Assembly: GCF_017654505.1 (NCBI RefSeq)
Contig: NC_054559.1
Coordinates: forward strand, 9,946,281-10,010,280
Length of the DNA: 64,000 nt
Direction of reading: 5' to 3'
Origin: Polyodon spathula
Lineage: Eukaryota > Chordata > Actinopteri > Acipenseriformes > Polyodontidae
The translations under genes and the position numbers were made by a program. This document shows positions 39,359-53,221 of the stretch, one piece after another. The notes under the pieces are model-generated. The model saw only the letters and a list, made by a program, of their open reading frames with translations. It was not told where the DNA came from and did not search any database. The stretch's first letter is position 1; every line of letters begins with the position of its first letter.

Positions 39359-42300
39359 CAGAATTGGTGTTTTGTTTTCAAACCTTTTTTGTGTTTGTAC
39401 CTTTTGTTTGGCCCTTATGCTTTTTTATTTTGTGTTTTTGTAATAAAAGCAGTTTGTTTCACTGCATTTTCCTGACTCTGAGTTTTCCCTCTGATGCTAT
39501 CTTGCCACAGTCTTACATAGAAAGGAGCATGGTAAGAGCTACATCACTGTACAAGCCTTCTGATCACGGTACTGTCCTGCCAGTCCTCTGTAATCCTATA
39601 GTGTTACTTGGCTGTCTGAATCTGAACTTTCACCCACCCCTACCCCCAAGGAATGGCATAACTGTGATTGGTAGGTAACAGGTGGTCACATACATGAAAA
39701 TTCCTTCCATCCACTGGTATCAGACTGACAGAAATAATAATGTAACAAGTTGTAAATCAAACTCCAGAGCTCTATACAATGTTATGTTATACTGCGCTGC
39801 CAAAATCTTTTTTTTTTTTTTTTTTTTTTCCAAAAAGAGATTTTCTTTCCCTTTTTTTATTTTCTGTCACCCTTTCAGGGAATTAACAGATTCAGCGTAC
39901 AGAGCTTTCTGTCAATATTTTTAAACCTTCAATATTAGTCAAACAGCAGTCAAACTGAGATTATATTTTTAAGAGCCTGTGTTGCACAGCCTTTTTATAT
40001 AATTAAAAAGAAGCTGATGAGGTAGGGAAACTACAAATAATAACAACATGTAAAATCTGGTGGCTCAGTCCCAGGGATGAGCAATTCCCAGCCTCCCATC
40101 AGTACACTGCAACCCCCAATGCTGTGCTTATGATCCACTGTGTCAGCGTGTTGAGCAGCTGTGCTGACCTTTCAAAGCCCCTTAATTCTGAAAGAAGACT
40201 GGCTTCATTATAGTATAAGAAGATGGTTTTCTTAGATTGCAGGGCAGGGTGGATGCTGTAGTCTGGCTCTTGTGGTGTTACAGCCACTCCTTGGCACCGC
40301 ACTCAGAACTGGCAGCCTCCCGAAGATGCCATGTAAAAATGGTATGCTAGCTTGTATTACATCTTTCCATCTGCACGCTGCGTACAACTAGACACAACGC
40401 TAAATCTGTTTTTTAAAAGTTGTTTGTCTTAAATATTGAGGGCAGTTTCAAAAGTAAGCCATGGCCTTCTTTCAACTGAAAGCTTCCCATTTTTATTCTT
40501 AATTGCTATACAAGTCTAGACAGTATAAAAACAAAACCAGTCTGGCTGTCAGGAGGACCCGTTAATACACCACAAGGACATGACGCTCATTGGAAGAGTT
40601 CCCTGGTTTGAGATGAATTTTTATGTCTAATGGTAGTTCCTGAGAACAGTCTTCATTTTTGTGATTTATAATAAACTAATATCATTATAAGATACATCAC
40701 TGGTGTACAGTTTGAGCAGCCAGAGCTTTGCTTCACAGTCCTCTCACCCAAACTGCATGAGATGACATCTCTTATACAGTGAGACACCACGTATTCATGT
40801 ATAAATAATTCATTTACAAACAGTAGGAGACACACATACAGCACCTCGAGCAGCATCTCCTCGTTATCATTAATCAGCTAATTAAATTGACGACATGGCC
40901 CTTTTCTGACCGAGGCAAGCTAGAGTTCACTCACATTATTTACTCTAGTAAATAATTATTCAGGATATGCATCCTAACTAGGTGTTCACAGCAGAATACT
41001 GGAGAATGTTAGAGAGTATCAGAACATTCTGCTCAATATGCAAATTCAAATTCTGTACATGATGGAAGCCATGCAAAGCCAAGGTGAGCTGCCGCACCCC
41101 CAGTTCCAGTGCCCCTGAATCAGGATGCAGATTATTCACCCGCAAACTTTCAAGTTACTTAGCTCAATCACTTACCAATCAAGCACCCCCTTTTGAATAA
41201 GAAATCAATGTGGCTGTCCCTACTTTTAAAAACCTGGTCTGCATACCATGTGTCTTGGTCTGTGGAGAGATAACTCCAGCTGAACTTTTCACAACAAATC
41301 ATCTAGTAATTGTACTTTATCATAAAACAGAAAAAGAAAAAAATGTTTCTAACTGGGGGTAGACGTTGCAGAACTTGGAGCAGATCATTGTTTACGTTTT
41401 TTTTTTTTTTTTTTTTTAATATCAATAGGTCGCAACCATATATTAACACTGTAAAATTCTAAATATGCCATAACTTGTGTATCTATCTACAGCAGAGTAC
41501 ATTCCACATGGGTACCAACTAAAGGATGTATGCTCTTACTTTGCAGAGCTGCACTGCTGCATTTGGTTAGACTATCTGAATTCCCAAACTAAATTGTTGT
41601 GAGATTATTACACACTTAGCTCTCCCTTATCCTTGTTCCTTTTCTCTCTCACTCTCAAACACAGCATGATTCAATCACGTGACTCAGAATCAAGCACAAG
41701 GGATAAATGACCCTCCCCATCTTTTTTTCTTTTCCTTTACAGCAGACAGGCAAGTATATTCACCCAATGCCATAGCTTTAATGCTTATTATCCTAGCAGT
41801 TAACATACTGATAGCCATAGGCTATTAAATTATCATTAATTTAATCTCCCTTATTAAATTATACGAACGATGATTGAGACACTGAACAATACTATAGGGA
41901 TGCAAACCAAAATCAAATACATTTAAAAGACACATTTTTTATTAATAATGCAGAGTGGGTTTGTTGAACTTGCGATGACAGAAGATTTTGGTCGACAAAC
42001 AAAGTGCACAGCTAGACTCCTAGACTCTCTGATACAGTTTAATTGGGCCTCTCACTTCCCCAGCTTCTTGGCAGCCTAGAAGTGCCCTTTCAAATTAGGG
42101 AGGGTTGACATGGTCACAAGAATTATTTCTTAAGTGGTTGCTGCTCAGATAGGCATTCCCTAATGGTAGTAAGGCACAGTTATAAACTCTACACTCTGCA
42201 GTACAATAAATAACAAGGACTCTAGGCGGAAAGGGCCACTTCAATCTAGGCTGATACCATTCCTGCACCTGTCATGAAAGTCACATTTAAAACCAGCAAG

Positions 42301-42712
42301 ATATTTTTAAAGTACGACACACTGCCTGCTTTCCCTTGACAAGCTAACTGGCCCGTGTCTTACTAGACTTTTAACCCAATGTAATTATGCAAATTAAAAA
42401 AAAAATAAAACAATAAAAAACAGGCCATTAACTGTCGCTCTCCCCAGAGCGTCTCCCATCTTCTCTGCGCTCACCTAACGCTTGTCTTGGCTTGCAGAGA
42501 CTCTGCGCTGTGACCTTAAGTCACATTAATCAATTAGATCACAGCTACGGTGAAACAGATTGGCTCCACAGGACTTGGACCTCACAAACTCACTGGCCTG
42601 TGCTCTCTGTGGCACAGGCTGTCCAAGCAAGCAGCCTATTTATAGCGAAGAGCTGTCACAATCCCTGGACATATTTATTGTCTTGTTTTTACAGTCTGGG
42701 GATAGGACAATC

Positions 42713-42715
<3 letters not shown>
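39359..42715. other. Intergenic DNA, no genes seen
   Basis: T-runs lie at about 39808-39829 and 41398-41417. A perfect MEF2-type CTATTTATAG lies at 42636-42645 inside a GC-richer stretch (42420-42700) that also contains a strong-looking acceptor (tcttggcttgcag near 42498). No open frame there resembles a known protein. Confidence 0.3.

Positions 42716-42786
<71 letters not shown>
42716..42786. repeat. (TA)n microsatellite
   Basis: About 35 uninterrupted TA units. Confidence 0.97.
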
Positions 42787-42787
<1 letters not shown>

Positions 42788-43248
42788 CTACCTTGTTCTG
42801 TGTTACTAGAACGATTAGGTGTAAGTAATCAGGCTTCTAAATCTGTCCAGATGTATTACAGGAGTTATCCAATCAGTAATAACTCTCACCTGGGTATCCA
42901 TGTAGGTCTTTGTTTACCTGCTGGTCGGTATCCAGGCAACCACTGAGGGAACAGTTTTCCATAACCAGTTCACAAGAGATTTAGCATGGGTCTTATTGCA
43001 AGATTTGTAGCTCAAAAACACAAATGGTTTTGAGGTGTTGAAAACGTTATAAAAAAACACAAAAGGTAAATCAACATATACAGCAGTTAACTTGAACTCT
43101 TCAACCTTGGTGAAGAGGCCAAAGCTGAGTCGTAAAACAAATACCATGTTTTCAGTTGGGTCAGGGCACATTAGTAACAACATTTATTTTCTGCTAATGA
43201 CCCCAGCTTTAAGGTAATATGCACAAATAACGTGTTTAGCTAAGAACA

Positions 43249-43418
<170 letters not shown>

Positions 43419-44128
43419 AAAAGCTCAAAAACAGCTCTCGAAAAATATTTAATGTAGAAAAAATGCATTGAGTTTCCAGTTTATCAATTACCTTTCTTCA
43501 TTATGCTGTACATAGGGATAGACATGATGGTGTAATACAGATTTGTTCAACATTTCAGACTCAGCAGAAAGAGAGCAATGGAGTGAAGCGGGTACATATC
43601 AAGTCAAGGAAAGCCAATTATACTAGCCTGCCTTACAACAATACAGTGGACGTTAACAATGTAGGTGGGTAGGGTGCATGTATTGGGGTTGTAACAAGGA
43701 CAATACAATTATAGCTACTTTCTTCTAGACTGACCCATATTTAAAACCTTATTACTTATTCATTTTAAATTCCACATTCCGGAAACAGGAAAGCCAGCCT
43801 CCAAAATGACATGTGCAAAATAGCGGGCAATAGGGCACGTATATACCTTTCTACTTGTCATTCATGTATGCCACACATACTTTAAATTATTGCTTTTCAA
43901 AAAGCCGCTGATCTGTTCAAACGTTCATCCTATGCAGATTCAAACCATTTGCATGCACCTTCTCCTCCCACTCTTTAATAAATTAAATCTACATTCTTTA
44001 TTCACTCAGTTGTCATGCTCATTTGAATAACATAAATCTAAATGTATTAGTCTGGGGTTTTAATCTTTCCCCCCTACATCTTTTTTTATTTCATTTTAAT
44101 TTTCGTAGCATATCTATATTTTTATTAA

Positions 44129-44138
44129 ATATATATAT

Positions 44139-44212
<74 letters not shown>

Positions 44213-44218
44213 ATATAA
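44129..44218. repeat. (TA)n microsatellite
   Basis: An imperfect AT repeat with two register changes. Confidence 0.95.
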
Positions 44219-46830
44219 TTTTTTTATTTTTTTTCAGGAATGGATTTATCTAAAAATGTTATTTGGTGTTCAATAAAAGTTAAACCTGTAAACAGAACTG
44301 TTGTTATAGTATGCCTCGTACCTCATCCATTCTTCTAACCTCATAATATGCCAAGCTGCACAAAACCACAAATGATGCCCAGTTTAAAACTAAGATATGA
44401 TTGGTTAATGCCTGTTAATTATATTCTTCCATGATTTATCTGTTTTAGCAACACTCATTAGACTGTCCCCAATAGTTCTATGTTGTAATGATGATTTATT
44501 TAACTTCGTAAGGTCAAAAGATTATGCTAATGCCACACTATCTGCAATCCTTTTTTCTATTGCATGTTCCTTAAACTTGGAAATTTAACTTAAATGAAGA
44601 AGCCTTTTCAACAAGGCTTCCTCTTGCCCTCCTGAAAACCGGCATACTCCAGCTCTTTCCTTGCAGCAGTAGGGTGTCATTTCACTTCAAGTAGTTTCTG
44701 CTCAGTAATGAGATTTATAATGCCTTATTCTCACCTTGTATCAAGACAGGATGTATTTCCTGCAGTGCACAGTGCTTTAACCCACACTTTTATGTCTGAA
44801 ATGCTTAGCTTACATGTTTCCAAGCAAGAGGCATTTCATTGGACCCTGCCCTTCTTAATAACCCCTGATGGGCAGTAGCTGATGTGGGGGAATCTGCTGC
44901 TTCCACGGTCTACTTCTCCCACAGTGGTTCACAGTCAGGCAGCGAAAGAGAGGGAGGCTGTGAAACAGAGATAAATAAATACTGAATGCAAGTAGTGCAG
45001 GAACAAAAGGCCATTGTACCCCCGCTTCAATACCATGCATGGGGCTTGGGCTCTAGCCAAAAGCTGGTGTTGGAAGGAAGCTTGTGTTTATACTGCTTTC
45101 TCTTTTCCAATCTACTAACACTAGACCTGGTAAATGTAACAATTCTTAATGAAACAGGCTCATGCCAACTCATGAAATTTGAGTGCAAAGGCTACTTATC
45201 TTTTAACCTGGTGATGGTTAATTTTATCAACCAAAAGGTTAAAAAAAAAATAAAACTGTAATTTGTATTCATAAATTAAATAAATAAAAAGCCTCCTGTT
45301 TTTAATGATTTGCTTATAACAACCAACAGAAATCAAACCACAGAGAGCGAGAGAGAGCAAGCGAGCGAGCGAGAGAGAGAGAGAGAGAGAGAGAATCAAT
45401 TTGTTATTTTGTGTTTAAATCATATTCTTGCTTTTTTGTTGTTGTGGTTGCCCCAGGGCTGTGCCATGTTGGATGGAGTTAGAAAACAAATCCTTTAGAG
45501 ATAATATGCACAGCTTATGCATTATTTCATTTGCCATTTGCTAAGCTCCAAGTTGGTTGGGCCTCCATTTTCGGCACAAATTCTGTTTATTATGAAAAAT
45601 GTAGCTTCAGTAAAACCAAACTGCTTGTTTGATTGTTGACGTTTCATCAAAATATGAACTCAAGGAGACCGCAGAACTGTACTGTGCTAGCTCAGTGGTG
45701 TACTAGTAGGATGAAGATCCTGTGGAATTAAAAGAGGGTCTAGAAAAAAAAACAACCTTCTCTTCTTAAAAAAAAAACAAAACCCTAACCCAACCCCGCC
45801 CCTATAAACATGCTGATGTAAAGGAAAAATTATGTTTTTTATTGCATGATACCCTGGAAGAACTAAGGCAGTAGTGATTACCAGTGCAGGGATAATTTAT
45901 CAAGGCTGTTTTTATACTTCTGTAAATTAAACAAGCAACACTGGTATTTTCGCTTGCTTTCCTAGTGCTGTAAAAGTCAGGCAACCAGATGTATAAGATC
46001 TCTTAATCTGGTGCAATATGACTGTAACTAGGAAAGAGGTGTCAATCCTAACTGGATAAGACAGCACTAAATCAGTGTCAAATTTGAACTGCCCTAATTG
46101 TGTCATAACGTCTTGCTCATATATTTTTGTTGTCTTTTCAGAATGAAATAGTAGTACTACAATTTAGAAAAGAAGAAGAAAAAGAAGAAGAAAATCATTG
46201 TTTTCATTTCTTTAAAAGATTAAATGAAATCAAGGTTTCTGGTCAGGCTCTGGCTTGCCTTGGACCCCAAGGTATCCCTGTGAAACTGGGGAGAAAGAGT
46301 TTTGTGAATTTAAGGCCTAGCCAATGTAAGGGATAAACGCAGGGCATTCTACACTGCAGCCCACCTGCTTATTTTCCTGTACAGGAATGGCGGCAACCAT
46401 GAAATTCATTGTCTGAAAAGATACAGAGAAAGCCACGTGTATGTACTGAAGAGGTGAATCAGCTTAAAGAGTCAATTCAATTAACTTGTAGCTTGGAAAA
46501 ACGTATAGTCATGTATTTTTATTTTCCTTTTCCTAATTAACTAAGACAATTGGATTGCAACTGTGTTGCCATATCAAAACCAGGTCAATTCTCCACCTTC
46601 CTCGGGTTTAGCAAACTCAAGGACGGTGTGACTACCTTGGACAAGGTTATCTAAATCACAAAGCAAGTAAACAATGGAGAGAAGGCTGTAGCCGTGCTGC
46701 ATTTAGCTTGAAACCAGAACTACATCTGAATAAATCACCCTAACAATGGTTTGCATGGCACAGTGATGGATTCTTTTTTTTTTCTCTCTCTCATTATTTA
46801 TTTTTTTTTTTCACCTTGTTCTCCACCCAG
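44219..46830. other. Intergenic DNA, no confident genes
   Basis: Contains a GA/GC-rich simple repeat at about 45343-45393 and a tRNA A-box-like TAGCTCAGTGG at 45688-45698 with no B box after it, perhaps a SINE remnant. No recognised gene. Confidence 0.3.
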
Positions 46831-47019
46831 AGCCAGGCAAAACTACAAGGACCACGAGAAGCAGAGAAACGAGTCAACGGGAGCAACTCTTTCAGCAAGC
46901 TTAATGAGGTCCTTCTCAAGGAGATTCCTGAGAATGAAGGTTTCCAGCACCTCACCCCTGCCATCGACTCTAATGAGCAGAGCCCACAACATCCATCTCA
47001 ATTTCTCTGCAAAAAATAG
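46831..47019 (+). CDS. Possible terminal coding exon, unidentified protein
   Basis: A long pyrimidine tract (46776-46829) ends ctccacccag, a textbook splice acceptor. It is followed at once by 62 codons and a TAG at 47017-47019. The peptide is hydrophilic, with EAEKRVNGSNSFSKLNEVLL and LTPAIDSNEQ, and codon use looks coding-like. I do not recognise the protein. A second plus frame and a minus frame across the same segment are also open, which weakens the case, and no partner exon was found upstream. It may be a chance ORF. Confidence 0.3.
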   Translation, partial: SQAKLQGPREAEKRVNGSNSFSKLNEVLLKEIPENEGFQHLTPAIDSNEQSPQHPSQFLCKK

Positions 47020-47647
47020 CACGGCCGCAGTCCGCAAAGTGAAACAGTAATATGCTGACTTCTGCATATTATTCTGCATATATGCATTTTAAAGATACAC
47101 AATATTTAGATACTGGCCATCAAATGACATCTGAGAGATAAGCATTCACTTGTCACGCTGTCTCCTCGCTGTGTTAAGAATTCCAATCCAGCATATGCAA
47201 ATGAGACGACTGGGAGAATCAAAACCGGTTAGACAAAAAGCAATAAAAAATATTGATCAAAAGGACACTGAAATAATCTGATTTTTCCTATCTCTACCCC
47301 TACCCCCACCCCTCTCTACTAATATTGCCACTTTTGTGGGAAGATATTTACGCTTATGCAGTGCAGAACTTCATCTTCTTGAAATTCATGAACGCTCAAT
47401 AATGTGTTTAACACAGCAGCCCCTATAAATCTTTTATTACATCAAGCTACATTAAACAATGGGTCATGGCATTCACTAGAGACTTGGCTCAACACAAGGT
47501 ACCAATCTTCCACTATTTTTTTATTTGAAAATTCTGTTGATTTTCACATTATTGTTTTGTTGGATTTGTTTTTTTGGCACAAATTTAAAATTTCATAGAC
47601 TTTAAATAGAACACATTTGATATTGACCCCATTTGAAGTGGATTATT
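47020..47647. other. Intergenic DNA, no genes seen
   Basis: No supported feature. Confidence 0.3.
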
Positions 47648-47866
47648 AGTAGGTATAGTGGTTAAAGTCCAGGGCTTGTAACCAAAAGGTCACCAGTTCA
47701 AATCCTGCCACTCATTGACCCACTGTGTGACCCTGAGCAAGTCACTTAACCTCCTTGTGCTCCATCCTGCGGATGAGATGTTAAATCAATGCATAATTCA
47801 CATCCTACCTTTGTGATGGTGGTCCACTATGAAAAGCACTATATATAAATATATTATTATTATTAC
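47648..47866 (+). repeat. CORE-type SINE, copy 2 (B box present)
   Basis: The same family as 13376-13596. A-box-like ATAGTGGTTAAAGTCC is followed by a B-box-like GGTCACCAGTTCAAATCC, so the head is tRNA-derived. The core TGTGACCCTGAGCAAGTCAC with TTAACCTCCTTGTGCTCC matches the MIR/CORE-SINE domain, and the tail reads TTTGTGATGGTGGTCCACTATGAAAA. It ends in an ATT repeat (about 47853-47866), the likely simple-repeat tail. Confidence 0.85.
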
Positions 47867-48689
47867 TGACACAGCCTAAACCCCTCACATGATTTGCACA
47901 TGATATTAAAAAGCATCAGATCAGTGTTATCAATGAGTAAATCAGGAAGTGAGCCATAAAGAACACCATTCACTAGTACCAACTACGGCTTGAATATTTG
48001 TAAGGACAAGTAAACAGATCTACTGACAAAATCCTGAACCCACTGAACCACAGTTTTATAACTTTTATCTTGCCAATCAAATCTGAAAACGAATACTGAG
48101 GCCATGAGTTTACTGGTGCTGTCAACCGTCTTCACAGCCAGAATAAATTAATTACCGTACAGCTATCATTTCTCATTGTCCTTTGAAAACAATTGCATCT
48201 TTATAAATCTGTCCGACTGACTTCATTGATTTCTACTACTGTCATATTTGCTTTTGATCTAATTAACATTTGTTAATTGCTACTGTGGATTACAACGCTT
48301 TAATCCTTTTTTAATTTTTTTTTTTTTTTTTTTTTAATCAAAACCATAGTGATTGTGGGGCAGATTTGAATAAAGACTAAATATTATAAAAAATATTATA
48401 AGAAAAAGTTTCACAAAATTCCCAGTCTCAGCGAGCACTGATTTTGAAGAGGGATTCACCCTTTACTGGTGAAATATTTAAACCAGTCTCTATCCATAAC
48501 AGGGAGACTTGGCTAGTCAAAACAACAATTAAATGGCTCCTCTGAAGAAGAGATGAGAGAGCTTTTTTCCTTTCTCCTCGTGATCTCTTATTTATTCAGA
48601 TAAACAGGCTTAAAAGGGAGAGAGAAGCCAACTTCATGACATTGTGTGAATGGGAGCACCTCAGAATGCTTGTTGTGCTGCCATTATTA
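47867..48689. other. Intergenic DNA, no genes seen
   Basis: Contains a T-run (about 48308-48336). No supported gene. Confidence 0.3.
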
Positions 48690-49130
48690 ATTTGAGAGCT
48701 GCACGTCTGCCAGCCTCTCTCTACAGACAGAGAGAGAGAGAAAGAAATGTTTTATTGCTGCTGCTGTTGCTGGAAGGGCGTAGTGGGAATGGCGGCGCGA
48801 GACAGTGGGGTGAGAGAGAGAAAGGGAGAAACGTGGGGGGTGGTGAGAAAACAAGGGTGAGTTATGGCAAGCGATAGAGGAGAAAAAAGATGAGAGAAGG
48901 GAAGAGCGAGAGAGAGTGGGGGGGGGGGGGGGGGGGGGGGGTGAGATGACGGGGGAAGAAAAGGGTGAGCCAAACTGCAGGCACATCCCAATGGGAATAA
49001 TAACATGAGGGAGTGCGAGAGGGCAAGAGGGCAAGCGAGAGAGAGAGATGAATCGAGAATGAGCAAGAGACTGAGAAAAAGAGAGAGGGCAAGCTAGGGC
49101 AACAGAAAGAAAGAGAGGACGAGCAAGCGG
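48690..49130 (+). repeat. Polypurine (GA/GGA-rich) tract with a 24-G run
   Basis: About 440 bases are strongly purine-biased on the plus strand, with GAGAGAG, GGGAGAAA and AAGGGTGAG motifs and a G24 run at 48918-48941. Long ORFs on the minus strand here (Pro/Ser/Leu-rich) are products of the polypyrimidine composition and are not genes. Such tracts can adopt triplex (H-DNA) or G-quadruplex forms. Confidence 0.85.
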
Positions 49131-51621
49131 GACTGAGAAGGAATGACAGAACCCAAGGATGCAGTGCAGTCAGAAAAAGCCTGGCAGTGTGCCAAATGCT
49201 AATTAGAGCTGAGCGCTGTGTGTGACGGGCGAACGGGAGAGGCACTGATGACCATCGCCTTGGCAACAGCAGAGCGGGCTCAAGAAGCAATGCATCATCT
49301 GTTTATTAAAGAACATCAGTTACCGCTGACGGTAGTATTTTTCCAGTCCAACTCAATTTATTCTCCAGCCATATAGATGGAAGATGGAATTGCTACTGTG
49401 TGCAGGGGTGTATCAGGAACTGACTAGAGAGTATGCTGTCAGGAGACTTTGAGCAAGGCATGCAGATTTTTTTTTATTGCTTTGGTGAGATGTTCATTTA
49501 AATATTCAGCCTATCTTTTTTTTTTTTTCTCTCGCCTTGAATTTATTGATGTGTACAGAAAATATCTAGAGGGCAGTTCCCCATCATTTGAGATCTTAAA
49601 AAAATAAATAAATAAAATAAAAAATAATACAAATAAAACCCACACCACGCAACAAGCTTTACCACTGACTCCCATCAAAGAGAAACAACCTATTATATTT
49701 ACTAGCAAAACATATACTTTCTAGTACACCACACACTACCTAAACTGTACAGGGCATTGCGTTTTAGCAGACAGCTGAAATTAAATCCTTATCTCAATGA
49801 AGTACTTATCTTGGTATCCGCATACCCTTGTGTTTGTCAAATATGAATTTCCGCTCGCTTCTGATGATTGAAACTCCACAGAGTTTTTAATATATTTTTT
49901 ATCTGATGTTAAATTTGAATTGGCAGACTGCCTTATTAAAATATTCAATCTCCCAATGCTCAGTGTCTTCTGACCTTAAGCTCCATTTAAAAGCTCATTA
50001 GATAATGGTTATGCAGTACAACTAGTGCAGAATCCAGGGAAAGTTTTTCACAGCCAAAATCTGTCTCATCGTACCTTCTCCACTAAACTTGGATCAAATT
50101 AAGAATGTGTTGCTCTAGACGTCTCTTATTTTACTGATGAATTCCTACAATAAACCTCAAATTACTATTTTAAAGTGTGATCAGGCTGCTTTCATAATTA
50201 CTCAATACTCTGAAGTGCCATTTTACTGTAAGACTTTCTATATCAGCATTCTCTTTTCAACTCAATTTTTTTTGCAAATTTCCCGAACCTCACAATGAGC
50301 ACAGTACAATCCTTGCATTGTGAAATACAAAGTATTTAGCTTTGTAAATTAGCTCAAATTAACAGCACGCAAAAACATAAGCACTAAAAGCACTAAAAAG
50401 GGAAAATTAGGTAACACACTATACGTTCAGTTTAGACCTTTTATGTGTCTGTGTCAGACATGCAGATTATCACATATCAAGTCCTGTACCACAGGGGGTT
50501 TCATTCTATTCTGGTGCAGTAACCCCGGGATTAGATTCTCAAGGGTCTGCATAATAGGGCAGTGAATGGCCAACTGGACTTCTTACCCCCCTGTTTCTTT
50601 CCCAAAGAGTTGGATTAGCCAAGGACAAAAGCACCCAGAGTGCATGTAATAATGATTCTGAAATTAACAAAAGGAAAAGCAGGCCAAGGCAGCAGCCCTT
50701 GCTATTTGAAGCACCGTTCAGTGTTCCCCTCACTTCATTACACCACTCCACCCCCTTTTGATTCTGTTTTCCCCTCTCACTCTAAACACAACAGTCTATT
50801 GCTATTCAAACCAAAATAATTAATTGGCACAAAATTACCACTTTGCAAGAGAAGGATTAAACATATCTAGTCGCCAGTACCAATAATCATCAGTCTAAAA
50901 GACTAATTACAATGTTTCACTGCACAGATGCCAAGATAATAAAATATTCTTTTGTAGTCTTTTTGCATTGCTGGGATGAGTCTGCAAAGCAATTGCTCTG
51001 AGTTTTTTTTTTTTTTTTTTTAGAGATTCTAATCCCAGTGACAATAGTAGACATGAATAAAATAACAGAGAATATTACTGCATGGGAAAACAGTGGACGG
51101 GAGCCGTAACATCAACAAAGACTTGTAGCGTACACACCGTTTAACATGAATGGGGTCTGATGGAGGATCCTTTTCTATTTCTCCTTTCGTTTTGATTTCT
51201 CTCTTAACCTGTTAAGATGGACCCAGCTAGTTTATCTCGGCGCTGAATTATCAGCAGATTTCATGCACTGTGACTAGTGTCTAATTGATAAAATGATCGC
51301 TGTCTAGATCACAGCATAACAGACTGTCAGTGACCTGACCCTCCTCGACTAAGGGCTGTGGGTTTGCAACGAGACACAGGAGATTGTCTGAATACCAACT
51401 GCGACAGGACAGTGCTGCACGAAGAGGCTGTGACAAAGGGACAGAGAACTCAGGAGCTGCACAGTTCAACAAGGGCTGTCTGAACCTCGCCTTTATCAGC
51501 TGTGAAGAAGACAGTGGAGGTAAGGCCCATTCAGTAATAGCTGTAAGCATACTGAGCTGCTCATCTTTCAAGAAAAGGAACTCGAAAAAAAACAAAACAC
51601 TAATATATATATATATATGTA
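49131..51621. other. Intergenic DNA, no genes seen
   Basis: The stretch 49160-49330 has balanced composition with CTAATTAGAGC and an RFX-like half-site CTTGGCAAC, possibly a conserved non-coding element. A T-run lies at about 51003-51020. No gene supported. Confidence 0.3.
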
Positions 51622-53221
51622 CAGTACCAGTCAAAAGTTTGAGTACACTTGCTGGAAACTAGGTTTTTTTCATAATTGACAATGTTTTACGTCATATACG
51701 TTTCTGTAAATACTTGAAAATGAAAACACACGTTACAATATGCAAAACAACACATAAGGAGTATCAAAGCAATGTTCAAGAAAATTGAAAATTGTCTCTA
51801 AATCTTGGATTCCTCAAAATAGCCACCCTTTGCCTTAACAACAGCCTCACAAACACGAGGCATTCGGTTAACAAGTTTCAGCAGGAAATCACCTAACTTG
51901 TCTTCCCAGCTTTTCTGCAGCAATTCCCAGAGATGTAGGGCACTTATGGGTAGCTTTGCTTTGACTCTTCTGTCCAGTTTGTCCCATACAAATTCTAAGG
52001 GATTGAATTCTGGAGACTGGGCAGGCCAGGTCATTAGATTTAGTTGTCCTTCATTTTCCTTCTTCGCCAGATAGTTCTTGCACAACTTTGAGGAGTGGCA
52101 TGCTTCTGAATTATGCTATGATAGCCATGCTGGTTGAGCTTGCCATGGACTTAGTAAAGATCACCAACTCTGTCACCAGCAAAGCAACCCCAGACCATGA
52201 CACTGCCTCCTCCATGCTTGACAGTGGGAATCACACATGCAGAACTCATGCGCTCACCATCTCTGCGTCTTACAAATACTCGGCGGTTGGACCCAAACAT
52301 TTTAAATTTTGACTCATCGGTCCATAACTCCGACTTCCACTCCTCAAATATCCAATTTCTGTGTTCTTTGGCCCAGGCAAGTCTTCCTCTTATTTTGCTG
52401 TCTTAACAATGGTTTCTTTGCAGCAATTCTTCCAGTTAGGCCAGCTTCACGCAATCTCCTCTGAACAGTTGATGTTGAAACATCTGTACTTCTAGTAGCA
52501 TTTAGCTGAGCTTGTATTTCAGGGGCAGTTAATCGCTGGTTTAGCAGACTTGTGACTCAAATGAACTTGTTCTCTGATTCTGAGGTCACCCTTGGCCTGC
52601 CTGACCTTGTTCGGTCCTCATGAGTGCCAGTTTCTTCAAATCGTTTGATGGTCTTGGTCACAGCAGTTACAGACACTTGCAAAGTTATTACGATTTGTCT
52701 TAAAGATTGTCCTTCATTTCTTAAAGTAATTATAGACTAAAGTCTTTTTTCTTTGCTTAACTGTGCGTATTTTGCCATTTTCTGCTCCCTTACATTCAGG
52801 AATGAAAAATTTGTGCCTATGCTACCTATAGTTATAGTAATCATGGACCCTCACCTGTTCACAATAATTGGTGACAAAAGGTTAATTAGGTAACATGCTA
52901 GTTAACTCAGAGAACATCTAACAAAGACATTTTTATACTTAGGCCAGTGTTTTAACACCGTGTTATACACATTTCAGACGTTTAACTGACTGAAATCGCC
53001 TTGCTTTGGGTGACCATTTCATTGAAATTGACAAGATTTACATTTTCATTTAAAAATTACATTTTTGAATGCAATTCACTTATGATTATCAACTTATATA
53101 AGTACACGTATCATATAATGAAATATTAAGTGTTTATAGATAAGTTTATAAAGTTAAAAGCATAGATAATCATAAAAAACCTGGTTTCAAGCAGGTGTAC
53201 TCAAACTTTTGACTGGTACTG
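51622..53221 (-). mobile_element. Tc1-like transposon, copy 2 (1.60 kb), inverted relative to copy 1
   Basis: The ends CAGTACCAGTCAAAAGTTTG and CAAACTTTTGACTGGTACTG are perfect inverted repeats over at least 20 bp, flanked by TA. The whole length aligns with the copy at 8153-9775 read in the opposite direction, including the long non-coding subterminal regions. It carries a dead transposase on the minus strand. Confidence 0.92.
51798..52778 (-). pseudogene. Tc1-like transposase pseudogene, copy 2
   Basis: From ATG at 52778 the frame starts MAKYAQLSKEKRL and meets TAG after 13 codons. Downstream fragments in shifted frames correspond to the helix-turn-helix region and to the DDE core seen in copy 1. 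The C-terminal piece (52085-51798) is intact for 95 codons, with WPAQSPEFNPLEFVWDKLDR carrying the third catalytic acidic residue and the end GGYFEESKI-stop. This copy keeps the terminal stop that copy 1 has lost, while copy 1 is better preserved in the N-terminal domain. Confidence 0.88.

Noticed and set aside
45688..45698. tRNA A-box match TAGCTCAGTGG
   Set aside because: No B box at the right distance and no acceptor stem; at most a SINE remnant.
48687..49290. Three overlapping Pro/Ser/Leu-rich minus-strand ORFs up to 142 codons
   Set aside because: They are translations of the polypyrimidine strand of the GA/G-rich tract, open in several frames at once.
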